From positions 1-57,807 of the forward strand of contig CAZHRU010000006.1 of the NCBI GenBank assembly GCA_964535015.1: DNA of 57,807 nt. Direction: 5' to 3'. Made by a program: the position numbers and the translations under genes. Shown here piece after piece: positions 19,701 to 26,860 of this stretch. How positions within the stretch are numbered: position 1 is the first letter of the stretch; every line of letters starts with the position of its first letter. Origin of the DNA: CAZDUS01 sp964535015 (GTDB lineage Bacteria > Verrucomicrobiota > Kiritimatiellia > CAIKKV01 > CAITUY01). The notes below the pieces were generated by a model. It searched no databases and had not been told where the DNA came from. It worked only from the letters and a program-made list of their open reading frames with translations.

Positions 19701-20383
19701 TGCTGCTGGACCTGTAAGTCATAGGTGGAGTCGGTAACGTAGGAGGTCTGGACAATCTGGTTTCCATCACCGGTCGGCGCACCACTGTGCGCATGACTTT
19801 CGGTGACCGTCGACGAACTGACCACATAACGATCCGCAACCTTGGTGTCATCTTCGGGCAGATAGTAGTTGGCGCGGGCATCCACCCACTTGCTCAGAAA
19901 CTCGAGCCCAAAGCCAACCTGACTGAAATTGTTGTCGAGCGCCGTTTCGCGGTAGTCATAGAATGCGTTGGCGCCGACGATGAAATTCTTGTCGGGGAAA
20001 AGCTGGCGATAGCCGACGCCGAAGTTGCACTCGTTCTCCTCGTTGTCATTGAGCGAGCCGCGGGGCTCGATGAAGAGCAGGCCGGACTTCAACATCAACA
20101 CGGGAATCAACGCATCGGCGTAACCTTCCGCCTGCTTGTCGCCAAACAACCCCCCGATGGTGATCTGCCCGGGCGGCAACGGAATGTCGGCGGACGCCAC
20201 AGCAGGCACGGGTTTCTCCGCCGGCGCGGGAGTGGTGGCGGGTTTGGCGGGAGCTGCTACGGTTGCAGGGGCGGCCGCAGTTTTCGCGGGAGCCGGCGCG
20301 GTTTCCGCCGCCAAAACTAGCGATGAAAAGCAGACTGTTATAACCAACGTCAACATCGTGCGCCAACTGCTTGCTGCGTTCAT
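13793..20383 (-). CDS. Giant surface protein: inverse-autotransporter-like barrel with a repetitive parallel beta-helix passenger
   Basis: A 2196-residue exported protein. Order: signal peptide 1-26; Ala/Pro-rich linker 27-72; a beta-barrel-like region of about 75-355 resembling the inverse autotransporter (intimin/invasin-type) domain, with FGVGYRQLFPDKNFIVGANA at 121-140 and FYDYRE after it; a linker with a Lys/Arg patch (374-388); then from about 398 a right-handed parallel beta-helix passenger that opens with VDDDNRSGVENGSWEHPYSS. From about 795 to 1970 there are twelve GIYIGGYGA-type motifs, each followed by a GI-x-F-A rung and a long loop rich in Tyr, Ser, Gly and Asn. The C-terminus (about 2080-2196) is a plain helix end (NNWWGTT). 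The start has AAGGAG five bases upstream, a promoter 45 bases upstream and a terminator after the stop. It probably exports its own passenger through the outer membrane and acts as adhesin, or as glycan-binding or structural surface layer; function is not shown by sequence. Confidence 0.82.
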   Translation of the reverse strand: MNAASSWRTMLTLVITVCFSSLVLAAETAPAPAKTAAAPATVAAPAKPATTPAPAEKPVPAVASADIPLPPGQITIGGLFGDKQAEGYADALIPVLMLKSGLLFIEPRGSLNDNEENECNFGVGYRQLFPDKNFIVGANAFYDYRETALDNNFSQVGFGLEFLSKWVDARANYYLPEDDTKVADRYVVSSSTVTESHAHSGAPTGDGNQIVQTSYVTDSTYDLQVQQHYKMYEQALEGFDCEVGALLPIPVVQDHMDVKAFVGYYNFDSDLSGRKDGLKARLEIRPMPSVYLDATYNDDDELFGSTYSVGARAVLPFDLAALGHGKSPFAGALDGFKLGKTTAPLSSRLTEMVIRDLHVRTEATQPEELIQDRVLKSKKLISRRNRDKHTDVIVDDVTFVDDDNRSGVENGSWEHPYSSIGEGVANPRSMVYVRDAAQQYYENVVLTEGIILWGSGCPIYGRGDRFLGGIYPVVNGGGNGPAITLASHTTVAGFEITQPEWVGTESGKPVSQSGIYGVNVTDVEIHCNYIHGSGSTGNGIEIRNAYMNSFEGSIWNNRILDVRGSGMDLSFYDVDNVDLALYGNTVTEADDDGIRVSAWGSGGYGTLNLMADDNVTSDNGSDGMNVYASDFGDANVQITRHTANDNYWDGISLTVEANGYASVLLENVNASGNYSGISLWNVSGDYGAETILADINVSGNYSSGIMAGLYGGYAAHSRYGDAFLGMFNVTANNNGGNGINFAQDHSSYSYSSYGGGYNGSDSLSYGSYSQYGHPAVLANNGNAMIYFANVDASGNNENGIFFGGDGAYADYGDATVYMYSVSANNNGASGIYVAQDYASGYYSYYSTYAASYPWGSYSATRDVDSSWSTESANSLARSRYGNASVYMDYVTATGNGYGDDQRKSKNNGYGIYIGGYGALSHYGNATFSLYGVNVNDNSASGLYIAKQDWDTRDSYNHSWVRSNNGDTASYGYGHYANYSGQGFGAGAYAVNGNALVTMQGVDASFNGAYGIFFGGYGAKSVNGTAAFHAQDVTADMNGDDGIRFAQLYSEYAMGHSDSYGYSYGYGSSSYGANYGVAFDMFAVRGGGIAVADDDNATAMFDNVSVSWNGGYGLFVGGYGAMAIAGSAYASLNDVDANYNGQSGIAFAPNGAYGTVDINRSSYDTETAYYGNSYNYSSYTSYAGGYAGGNAIAMAIHGNATAILSDISADGNGWGYYGPAGAKSFGYYGSSGYGIYIGGYGALARYGNASMMLSEVSADGNYNDGIHFAPARSMMEMDGSYSHHNDLNLNPYPGYYGSDVNGYYGNYRDAEYGQGMAFAYYGNAYASLYGVSASYNWDDGIQIAGYGARAIGRSDYGYGDGNATFMAEYMRVDGNDEGGFQVDGLYTYWSSYSRYTRSNYTPTYSASSSGYYSDWSEYGSPAALASAEYGNAYASMTYVSADWNYDDEGIYVGGYGAIARHGNAYFSMYGISASDNDGDGICFDATWSGGNSYENNSSWDYGPGYSHSASYYNDSNWNVDIGNALASATYGMATANLYGINADWNNGHGIYIGGYGAIARYGNASFSMGDVGVWDNDNDGIRFGMSRSGFWAYTSESSSSSSGGGATYSYFSSYANSSGYSSWGNAVAMAEYGNAYASFDGVYSGYNGGYGIFVGGYGALARDGNATFSMNDVDAYDNGADGIHFAQDYNDYSSYSHVYQYNNFSGWYYENSDEWQDSAAAYGNGVAVAYDGSANASFNNVYAEDNGWYGYVEKSFGGYNTGYGIYIGGYGAHAVNGYATFMMTDVSADWNERSGIYFAGAYGYSYGGTYSYVTGSGYQTLTDNYYDYDWMAPTAVARADNGGAYASFDNVSASANGWYTDGHGILIGGYGAIASDGDAWFSMNGVYADMNGNSGVAFVSGWNDKYNRNYHWDTGYGPYIDQSYSSYSWMPAAIARTDGGYATATLDDVSVWGNDGDGIYVDGYGAIVSDGYGSSYGYAGLYMSNIDADNNSYDGIYFENTGAYVENGYATVNITDTSASWNWDGDGICFDWGYAAWADNDGSASVTLTDVTASNNDGDGIYGAGALAYGSGQNAGLMISGVTANGNGNDGLNIDLYADEGVAGLLMQDSVITGNGDEGVSLDAETWVGSTMLILGIEGFIGGDNSIYGNGSYDLANWGEGDVKAENNWWGTTSPQWWQFAGSIDIDPWLSSDPNAP
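14470..18000 (-). repeat. Protein-level repeat array of the giant passenger (12 GGYGA units)
   Basis: Twelve diverged units of about 80-115 residues (roughly residues 795-1970 of the surface protein). Each unit runs: G-Y-G-I-Y-I-G-G-Y-G-A, a YGNA strand with FSM-x-x-V, a N-G-x-x-G-I-x-F-A rung, then a Tyr/Ser/Gly/Asn-rich loop of 30-70 residues, then another YGNAYAS strand. The units are clearly diverged at DNA level, so this is old duplication with no fresh tandem array. Units 6 and 12 carry small Tyr-Gly inserts after the GYGA motif. Confidence 0.75.
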
Positions 20384-20428
20384 ATTCGCTCCTTATATTT
20401 CGAAGGTCTATTCCGACTGACGGGCCAA

Positions 20429-20457
20429 TGGTTAACACTGGGAAGCGGCATGGTCAA
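20429..20457 (-). promoter_or_regulatory. Candidate promoter with upstream A-tracts for the giant surface-protein gene
   Basis: On the minus strand TTGACC (20452-20457), a 17-base spacer and TAACCA (20429-20434). Directly upstream, 20471-20488, are two runs of seven to eight A on the coding strand, placed like an UP element. The -10 match is weak (3 of 6). Confidence 0.4.
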
Positions 20458-20739
20458 GACGGAAAACGATTTTTTTGCTTTTTTTTAATCAGGCCGGGCA
20501 ATGGGAGCCCATCCCTCCTGTCAAGACTCCCTGGCAGCCTGTCGAAAAACCGGCGGCTCACCGATACAGTTCACCCTACCTTCGGAAAGCATTGCCTTTT
20601 TGGGCGAGGCGTCCTGCTGAGCCGTTTTCTGGCGGGGCTTGGCTTCTTTCAACAGGCGGCAAGTCCATCTGCCTCCCGATCCTGAGGTCTGCCGTACTTC
20701 TGGTCCTGGTGCGCCCTGCGCGACCCGGACCGGTAACCC
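20458..20739. other. Intergenic stretch between thyX and the giant surface-protein gene
   Basis: No gene is supported in the 356 bases between thyX and the next start. It holds A-tracts (20471-20488) beside the candidate promoter, a short hairpin ATGGG/CCCAT near 20501, and otherwise nothing I recognise. I looked for a cyclic di-GMP or cobalamin riboswitch core and did not find one. Short open frames here lack ribosome sites and coding bias. Confidence 0.5.
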
Positions 20740-21330
20740 TTAGCCAGACTCCGTCATCAAGTCGGCAAAAACATTCGGCGCCTGCTGGTGCAGTTCCTTG
20801 AGCATGACGAGGCAGACCGCCCGGATTTCCCACTGGGCACGCCGGTGGCAACGCACCTTGAACACATGCCGCCACTCGCGGAAGTTGGCCGACACAATCA
20901 GTTCGGTCGTACAGGCATTGGGAAGCACAAACCGGGCGTCTTCCTTCCTCAACCCCGCCGCCACCCACTTCGAGTACATTCCGCGGATGGCTTCCATGTC
21001 ATGATTGAAATCCTCCACCTGCTCTCCGGGAACCGACGGGGGAACCACCCAGGCGAAGTTGCTTTCCTCGACATACCTCTGGCTCTTCTGCGATACCGCC
21101 ATCAACCGATGCCGGACCAATTGGTGCGTCATTGCCCGCGACACCCCCGTCAAGCGAAACGAGGCATAGGCATGCTCGAACGGCGACTCATGCCCCATGG
21201 CGATCAGTTTCGGTAGCATCTGCCCCATGGTCTCAGGCACCATCCTGTCTTCACTCTGGTAACAAGTCCGCGCGGCCAGTTCAATGATCAGCTCCGGATC
21301 CGGCGTTATGGCAAGGAGTTCGACTTTCAT
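20740..21330 (-). CDS. thyX: Flavin-dependent thymidylate synthase ThyX
   Basis: Makes dTMP from dUMP using methylene-tetrahydrofolate as carbon donor and FAD/NADPH as reductant, in the cytoplasm. The ThyX signature RHRxxxxxxxS is present at residues 73-83 (RHRLMAVSQKS) followed by QRY. The C-terminal dUMP/FAD-binding region LPNACTTELIVSANFREW and the Arg-rich FKVRCHRRAQWEIR are also typical. At 196 residues it is a short but complete member of a usually 210-250 residue family. It stands alone on the minus strand. I see no thyA in the window; that thyX replaces thyA in this organism is inference. Confidence 0.93.
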   Translation of the reverse strand: MKVELLAITPDPELIIELAARTCYQSEDRMVPETMGQMLPKLIAMGHESPFEHAYASFRLTGVSRAMTHQLVRHRLMAVSQKSQRYVEESNFAWVVPPSVPGEQVEDFNHDMEAIRGMYSKWVAAGLRKEDARFVLPNACTTELIVSANFREWRHVFKVRCHRRAQWEIRAVCLVMLKELHQQAPNVFADLMTESG

Positions 21331-21534
21331 GCGAGCATCTTACAGATTCATCGGCATCATTCAAGTCCGGCCACCCTCGATTTCTGACCCGCGTCTCAGG
21401 TTCCATCCCTCCGCCGTCCCTTCTCTCTCCCTTCCTCAACCATTAACCATTTCCCTTTGCTGCTGCTCGTGGGTGTTGGCATCATGATGCCCAAGCATCT
21501 TGACATCACTCCCCATTTCCGGCATTATTCCGCC

Positions 21535-21768
21535 ATGAGAACAACGTTGACCATTGATAATGACCTGCTGGCCGCGGTTAGAAGTCTCGCGCGGGCAAGG
21601 TCGGTAACGCTCGGTCAGGCTCTGTCAGAACTTGCGCGACGGGGGTTGACCGCCACAACGAGGGTTCGGACGGGACGCCGCGCATCGGGCTTTCCAGTGT
21701 TCACAGTACCTCGTGATGCGCGTCCAATCACCAGCGAAGACGTACAACGGGCGGAGGACGAACCATGA
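21535..21768 (+). CDS. VapB-type antitoxin (ribbon-helix-helix-like)
   Basis: A 77-residue antitoxin candidate. The N-terminus MRTTLTIDNDLLAAVRSLAR is the strand-helix pattern of VapB/RHH antitoxins that bind their own promoter; the C-terminal part (FPVFTVPRDARPITSEDV) would cover the toxin. The ATG at 21535 begins this conserved segment; upstream in-frame codons do not look like protein. It overlaps the PIN toxin by 4 bases (ATGA), the normal antitoxin-first order. Autoregulation is expected from the family; I see no obvious operator palindrome upstream. Confidence 0.8.
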   Translation: MRTTLTIDNDLLAAVRSLARARSVTLGQALSELARRGLTATTRVRTGRRASGFPVFTVPRDARPITSEDVQRAEDEP

Positions 21769-22211
21769 AAGTGAGCCTGCTTGACGTCAACATGTTGATC
21801 GCACTGGCCTGGCCATCCCACATCCATCATCAGGCGGCTCAGTCATGGTTCTCAAGACATGCGGTTAACGGATGGGCAACATGCCCCCTAACCCAGTGCG
21901 CATTCGTGCGAATCTCCGCCAATCGGAACATCATTCCGGAGGCCGTTACGCCGCAAGAAGCACTGTCCCTATTGCGCAAAATTGTCGGCCTGAAGACCCA
22001 CACATTCTGGGAGGATGACATCGCCATACTGGATCAACATATCCCAGCCAGCTTTTTGGTTGGTCACAGACAAATCACCGACGCCTATCTGCTTGGTCTG
22101 GCCATTCACCATGGCGGACAACTGGTGACACTCGATGGCGGAGTGTCAGACCTGTTGCCATCAAACAGCACTCACCGCACTGTGCTCCATATTGTCAACC
22201 CTCTGCCGTAG
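21765..22211 (+). CDS. VapC-type PIN-domain toxin
   Basis: A 148-residue PIN-domain ribonuclease, the toxin of a type II pair with the upstream antitoxin. The acidic metal site is visible: Asp7 (SLLDVNMLIAL), Asp106 (QITDAYLLGLA) and Asp124 (LVTLDGG). The central acidic position looks replaced by Gln44 (CPLTQCAFVRI), as in the PIN subgroup with W-A-T-C-P-x-T and F-V-R-I. VapC enzymes cleave tRNA or rRNA, but the target here is unknown. It is translationally coupled to the antitoxin by the ATGA overlap. Confidence 0.85.
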   Translation: MKVSLLDVNMLIALAWPSHIHHQAAQSWFSRHAVNGWATCPLTQCAFVRISANRNIIPEAVTPQEALSLLRKIVGLKTHTFWEDDIAILDQHIPASFLVGHRQITDAYLLGLAIHHGGQLVTLDGGVSDLLPSNSTHRTVLHIVNPLP

Positions 22212-22230
22212 TCACCCTCTCCCGCAACCC

Positions 22231-22264
22231 ACCCTTTGTGTCCTAACTTCGTGTCCTTAATGGT
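22231..22264. repeat. GGACAC(G/A)AAG-type short repeat between vapC and a membrane gene
   Basis: On the minus strand this reads AAGGACACGAAG then GGACACAAAGG, two copies 14 bases apart. CCTAAC (22242-22247) and GTTAGG (22263-22268) also form an inverted pair. Related CACAAAGG words occur at 25662-25713, 35892-35917 and 36378-36406. It lies between two convergent genes. Confidence 0.45.
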
Positions 22265-22351
22265 TAGGATTTATCTTCGGCTTTCCGCTCCCCATCCTTC
22301 CCATCCATGACCTATTCTCCCTCATCCCTCACTCGGCCACCCGTCCGCCGC

Positions 22352-24361
22352 CTACGACCCGCTGTTCCCCACCACTCCCGCTTTCCCTATCAACAGTCTG
22401 GCATTTGCCACCCCACGACTCCGCACCCGCACAACATTCATCCCCGGCTGCACCTTGATTTTGATCCGGTGCTGGGCAATCTGATTAGCCGGAAACACTA
22501 TCCCTTGATCCTCAATCTGAACCCTTAACTCCCCGCCCACCGCCACACCCATCAGTTCCAGTGTCACCTCTTGCCCCGTTTCGCCCAATCCATACACCTT
22601 CAAGTCGGCATCACCCGCCAAAAGCAGTCGCCACAACCGGTAATCCTGAGTCTGTACCGGCCGCCAATCGGCCCCCCAGAGCACGAACCCGGACGAACCT
22701 GCGGCCCTCTTGATTGCCGCCACGTCCTCAACCGTGTTGTAGTAGATCACCGGCCAGCGCAGATTGCCCGGATAGCCCATATGGAAACTCTGCCCCATCT
22801 TTCCCAACTGATCCGCCGCCTCATCCTTTATCGCCTGACTGCGCCTGAAATACTGGGTCGGCCACTCCCAAGGCACGACCTCCGGGCGTTCATACATGTG
22901 GAATGAACAGTAAAAGAGAGCGTCGGGATTGTCCTCGAAATACTGGCGGGTCACCTCCCGAAACCTAGTCTTCTCTTGAATCTCGGGCAGTTCATTCATG
23001 ACGGTCGACAGCATCACGACATTGGTTGTCGGGTCGGACTGATTAAACTCACACATGGCCGTATAGAACCGCTCCGTAACCACCGGCGTCCCTTTCGAAA
23101 AATGACTATCAAGCCATTGTCCAATCTGCCGGTAAGGGATTGGAAAACCCTTTGCCTGCAATGCCATGCAGTCCGCTTTTATCCATAGCCCTATTAATAC
23201 GATCACCAACACTCCCCACACCACCCTAACCGCCTTTCTCCACTGCCCCTGGACTTCAATCAGCCATGGCGCCGCAAGGCCCGCTGTCCAAATTATCAAG
23301 GCATATGGCCAGATAGGCGCAACTCTCCGTAAGCCAAACGGCCAGGAAGTTGCGTATATGGCCCAAACCGCCAACGACAACCCTACAAAAAAGGCAAGAA
23401 GTGCCCCTCCCCATTTCCAGTCCTTTCGCATTCGCACCGCCAAAGTGCCGCATCCAATCACAAAAAGTATACCCCCAGTCATTGCCCTTGCTGGAGTCCA
23501 CCCCCAACCCAAACGCGAAAACTCCTGCAAAATGACGCCAAACAAGGGTTTGGCCCGATCTAACTCAAAAATTCTACGCCCGTAAGCCCGATGGGCATTA
23601 TCCTGTGCCATTGCTGTCAGCGCTGGAACCCCCCACGAGAAGAACAACAACGGCGCGCCAACGACAACATACGTTGCCGCCAAGCCAACGATCTCGCCAA
23701 ACGAAATGGCACCGCGTTTCCACTTCAAGAATGAGAACAAGAACAGCACCAAGGCAAACAGAGCCGTCAACGACCAGGCGCCAGCCGAGGAATACAGCAG
23801 GGTGATAATCGCACACGTATGGACAGCATAAAACAACCACCCCAGAGGGCGCCCCTCCCGCATCTTCTCCCATGACTCCATCAGACACCAAAGCATGAGG
23901 AAGCCTCCCAGCACGCTGGGCGGATAGAAATAAGCCATCCGGCTCATTTGCACGTGCATCGGATTGAAGGCCACCACCGCCATAAGTAACAAACCGAACC
24001 ATCGCCCCCCCAGCCGCCACCCAACCCACAATGCAGCAAGCACTGTCAGTATGCCCCATATCGCGGACGGCAAGATGATGTTGCCCCTGGTCGGCCCAAG
24101 ATGAAACACGTCCAGAAACAGTTTGGTATAGGCTGCTGGTGTCGCAAGTTGCCCTGTGTTGCCAACCAATTGCTCCCACTTTACAAGAATTTGCGCGGGA
24201 GTTGCCCCCATCCTGCAAACATCATGGATAATGCCATCGCCATGTAGACTGGTATCATTTAATCCAACAAGGCGAAAACACGCCCCTGCCACAAAGACAA
24301 GCACGACCATAGTCCAGATACCCCCCCGTCGCGCCAACATCACTTCCAATTGATTAGTCAT
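22352..24361 (-). CDS. Polytopic membrane glycosyltransferase, GT39/ArnT-like
   Basis: A 669-residue protein. The N-terminus has a first membrane helix (WTMVVLVFVAGACFRLVGL) followed by NDTSLHGDGIIHDV, where the Asp/His-rich loop sits as in GT39/PMT-like enzymes. About ten more helices follow to residue 400; the final 260 residues are a soluble, probably periplasmic domain (SDPTTNVVMLSTVMNELPE and on). Such enzymes take a sugar from polyprenyl phosphate and transfer it on the periplasmic side. It is divergent from the two SDR sugar-epimerase genes and belongs to the surface-glycan locus. The acceptor is unknown. It could instead be a non-catalytic membrane scaffold, though the family pattern favours an enzyme. 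Confidence 0.72.
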   Translation of the reverse strand: MTNQLEVMLARRGGIWTMVVLVFVAGACFRLVGLNDTSLHGDGIIHDVCRMGATPAQILVKWEQLVGNTGQLATPAAYTKLFLDVFHLGPTRGNIILPSAIWGILTVLAALWVGWRLGGRWFGLLLMAVVAFNPMHVQMSRMAYFYPPSVLGGFLMLWCLMESWEKMREGRPLGWLFYAVHTCAIITLLYSSAGAWSLTALFALVLFLFSFLKWKRGAISFGEIVGLAATYVVVGAPLLFFSWGVPALTAMAQDNAHRAYGRRIFELDRAKPLFGVILQEFSRLGWGWTPARAMTGGILFVIGCGTLAVRMRKDWKWGGALLAFFVGLSLAVWAIYATSWPFGLRRVAPIWPYALIIWTAGLAAPWLIEVQGQWRKAVRVVWGVLVIVLIGLWIKADCMALQAKGFPIPYRQIGQWLDSHFSKGTPVVTERFYTAMCEFNQSDPTTNVVMLSTVMNELPEIQEKTRFREVTRQYFEDNPDALFYCSFHMYERPEVVPWEWPTQYFRRSQAIKDEAADQLGKMGQSFHMGYPGNLRWPVIYYNTVEDVAAIKRAAGSSGFVLWGADWRPVQTQDYRLWRLLLAGDADLKVYGLGETGQEVTLELMGVAVGGELRVQIEDQGIVFPANQIAQHRIKIKVQPGMNVVRVRSRGVANARLLIGKAGVVGNSGS

Positions 24362-24593
24362 ATTCTACCTCACTATCTTTGCGCCACGGACCATCTGCGG
24401 TGGACCAGACCTGTACCCCGACACTTCCCCTCATACATTGGATTCTTCAGCAACATCGGAATCGCCATCAATCTGCACGCTTTGCGTACCTTCTGTATAG
24501 ATAACATCACTAGAGGGCCTTGTCCACAGACCACCTATGCCCAACCAAGTATTCTCTTGTTTTCCCGTGTAAACATGGTGCATTGTTCAATGC

Positions 24594-25655
24594 ATGTCCT
24601 TAATCTTAATCACAGGCGGGTGCGGATTCATCGGGTCAAACTTGGCGGTTCGCCTCAAGTCATCCGGACACGAAGTCACCGTCCTCGATAACCTGTGCCG
24701 CCGTGGCTCCGAGCACCTCCTTCAACGCATTCTCGATCACAGGTGCAGTTTCCAGCACGGCGATATCCGGTGCCCCGAGGATCTTGATCGACTTGATCGT
24801 CATTTCGACGTCCTGATCGATTGCAGTGCCGAACCGTCCATTCTGGCAGGAACCAAAGGGGCAGACGCCCGTTATGTATTTCGCAACAACCTCGAGGGAT
24901 CCATCAATTGCTTTGAATTCGCCCGATCACGGAAAATGGCGGTTCTCTTCCTCTCCACATCGCGAGTGTACCCGTACGATGTCCTGAATCGAGCGACATT
25001 CCGCGAAGAGTCTACCCGTTTCGAACTGGTAACGCCTCAACCCAGCCTGACAATCGAAGGCGTCTCAACCGATTTCCCTCTGAGCGGCATTCGATCGCTC
25101 TATGGCGCCACAAAGCTGTCGTGCGAACTTGTCCTCCAGGAGTACGCGCATCAATACGATGTGCCAGCCATCATCAACCGATGCGGCGTCGTCGCAGGCC
25201 CCTGGCAATTGGGCAAAGTGGACCAGGGTGTCTTTACCTACTGGCTGACCAGCCATCACTTCAAGAAACCATTGCGCTACATAGGCTTCGGCGGACAAGG
25301 CAAACAGGTGCGCGACCTTTTGCACATCGACGACCTCGCCGACCTGATTGAACTTCAGTTGCCGCGCCTCCACGAGTACCGTGGGCAAGTATTTAACACG
25401 GGCGGCGGACGTATCTCAAACTTGTCCCTCCGAGAAACAACCGCTATTTGCCAGGAACTTACCGGTAATGCCGTTTCCATTGATCCGGAACCCGCAACGC
25501 GACCGGCCGATCTGATCTGGTATGTGACCGACAACAGGCAAGTGTCAACGACCTTTGGATGGGCACCTAAACGCAACGCGCGCACCATCCTTGCGGACAC
25601 TTGCAATTGGCTAAGGCATCATGAGTCCGAATTCCGGAACATCTTTTCGGCATGA
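24594..25655 (+). CDS. NAD-dependent sugar-nucleotide epimerase, CDP-paratose 2-epimerase-like SDR
   Basis: A 353-residue extended SDR. TGGCGFIGSN (8-17) is the NAD-binding Rossmann loop; VLDNLCRRGSE matches the adenosine-binding strand; STSRVYPYD and the catalytic SLYGATK (Tyr-x-x-x-Lys) are present. INRCGVVAGPWQLGKVDQGVF and GFGGQGKQVRDLLHIDDL match the substrate domain of CDP-paratose 2-epimerase and similar epimerases. It probably converts one CDP- or UDP-linked deoxysugar to another for a surface glycan. The ATG at 24594 begins the Rossmann strand; there is no good ribosome site. It is followed by a second related SDR gene. Confidence 0.8.
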   Translation: MSLILITGGCGFIGSNLAVRLKSSGHEVTVLDNLCRRGSEHLLQRILDHRCSFQHGDIRCPEDLDRLDRHFDVLIDCSAEPSILAGTKGADARYVFRNNLEGSINCFEFARSRKMAVLFLSTSRVYPYDVLNRATFREESTRFELVTPQPSLTIEGVSTDFPLSGIRSLYGATKLSCELVLQEYAHQYDVPAIINRCGVVAGPWQLGKVDQGVFTYWLTSHHFKKPLRYIGFGGQGKQVRDLLHIDDLADLIELQLPRLHEYRGQVFNTGGGRISNLSLRETTAICQELTGNAVSIDPEPATRPADLIWYVTDNRQVSTTFGWAPKRNARTILADTCNWLRHHESEFRNIFSA

Positions 25656-25661
25656 AGATTT

Positions 25662-25713
25662 CACCACAAAGAGGGGAACAACGGTCCCTTAGTAGCCTTT
25701 GTGCCCTTCGTGG
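25662..25713. repeat. CACAAAGG-type inverted short repeat between the two SDR genes
   Basis: ACCACAAAGAGGG (25663-25675) and the inverse of ACCACGAAGGGCACAAAGG (25696-25714) face each other across about 20 bases. They could form an imperfect hairpin between the co-directional epimerase genes. Same word family as at 22231, 35892 and 36378. Confidence 0.45.
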
Positions 25714-25737
25714 TTATATCTTCTGGAGGTTCATCAA

Positions 25738-26814
25738 ATGAAACATGTTCTTGTCACCGGCGCTGGTGGCCTTATCGGGTCGGAGTCCGTGCGCTTTTTC
25801 GCAGCCAAGGGATACCCAATCATCGGCATTGATAATGACATGCGCCGATACTTCTTCGGCGCCGAGGCTTCCACCAAGTGGCAAATCGAGGCTTTGCAGC
25901 AGGAATTCCAATCTTTCGAAGCCCACGCCTTGGACATTCGCGATGCCACAGCCGTGGACCGCCTGTTCGCCAAGTATGGAGCCGATATCGCGTTGATCAT
26001 TCATACGGCCGCGCAACCGTCGCACGACTGGGCGGCCAAGGAACCTTTCACGGATTTCAGTGTCAATGCCGTCGGCACCCTGAATCTCCTGGAGGCGACA
26101 CGACAACACTGCCCGGATGCAGTCTTCATCTTCACCTCAACTAACAAGGTCTATGGCGACACTCCGAATCGGCTCCCTCTCGTTGAACAAGAGACCCGGT
26201 GGGAACTCGACTCGAAGCACCACTATTTCGAACGTGGTATTGACGAATCCATGTCCATTGACCAGACCAAGCACTCCCTATTTGGAGCATCCAAGGTCGC
26301 TGCGGACGTCATGGTGCAGGAATACGGACGCTACTTTGGCATGAAGACCGGAGTCTTCCGCGGCGGCTGCCTCACAGGTCCTGGCCATTCCGGTGCCGAA
26401 CTTCACGGGTTTCTTGCCTATCTCATGAAATGCGCGGCCACAGGGCGCGAATACCGCATCTTCGGTTATAAGGGAAAACAGGTACGGGACAATATCCATA
26501 GTGCCGATCTGGTCAACTCCTTCTGGCGCTTCTTCCAGAAGCCACGGTGCGGCGAAGTCTACAACATGGGCGGTGGCCGTTTCAGCAATTGCTCCATGAT
26601 TGAAGCCATCAACTTTTGCGAAACCATTACCGGACGGAACATGCGGACCGTCTATATGGATACCAACAGGATCGGCGATCACATCTGGTGGATCAGCGAT
26701 ACGTCAAAATTCGAAACCCATTACCCGGAATGGCACCTGACCCGCAATATCAACGATATCTTGCGGGGGATTTACACTTACAATAAGGACCGATGGCGTA
26801 GTAACCCTTCCTGA
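25738..26814 (+). CDS. Second NAD-dependent sugar epimerase/dehydratase of the CDP-paratose 2-epimerase-like SDR group
   Basis: A 358-residue extended SDR. The Rossmann loop is TGAGGLIGSESV near residue 7; FTSTNKVYGD and the catalytic Ser-Leu-Phe-Gly-Ala-Ser-Lys carry the family pattern, but Phe stands where the catalytic Tyr of Y-x-x-x-K is usual, while the preceding gene keeps Tyr. FRGGCLTGPGHSGAE and GYKGKQVRDNIHSADLV match CDP-tyvelose/paratose epimerases, so the substrate class is similar to the gene before it. I chose the ATG at 25738 because TGGAGG lies nine bases upstream and the Rossmann strand starts there. If the Phe is real the enzyme may be impaired, or may use other chemistry. 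It is probably co-transcribed with the GT2 gene that follows. Confidence 0.8.
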   Translation: MKHVLVTGAGGLIGSESVRFFAAKGYPIIGIDNDMRRYFFGAEASTKWQIEALQQEFQSFEAHALDIRDATAVDRLFAKYGADIALIIHTAAQPSHDWAAKEPFTDFSVNAVGTLNLLEATRQHCPDAVFIFTSTNKVYGDTPNRLPLVEQETRWELDSKHHYFERGIDESMSIDQTKHSLFGASKVAADVMVQEYGRYFGMKTGVFRGGCLTGPGHSGAELHGFLAYLMKCAATGREYRIFGYKGKQVRDNIHSADLVNSFWRFFQKPRCGEVYNMGGGRFSNCSMIEAINFCETITGRNMRTVYMDTNRIGDHIWWISDTSKFETHYPEWHLTRNINDILRGIYTYNKDRWRSNPS

Positions 26815-26860
26815 TGGAAACACCTGTAGCGGGCACGGCTTATATACCACGGATAACCAA

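Noticed and set aside
20458..20739. A riboswitch (cyclic di-GMP or cobalamin) upstream of the giant gene
   Set aside because: I found no conserved core of either class. The GGDEF gene in the window gave the idea, but the sequence does not support it.
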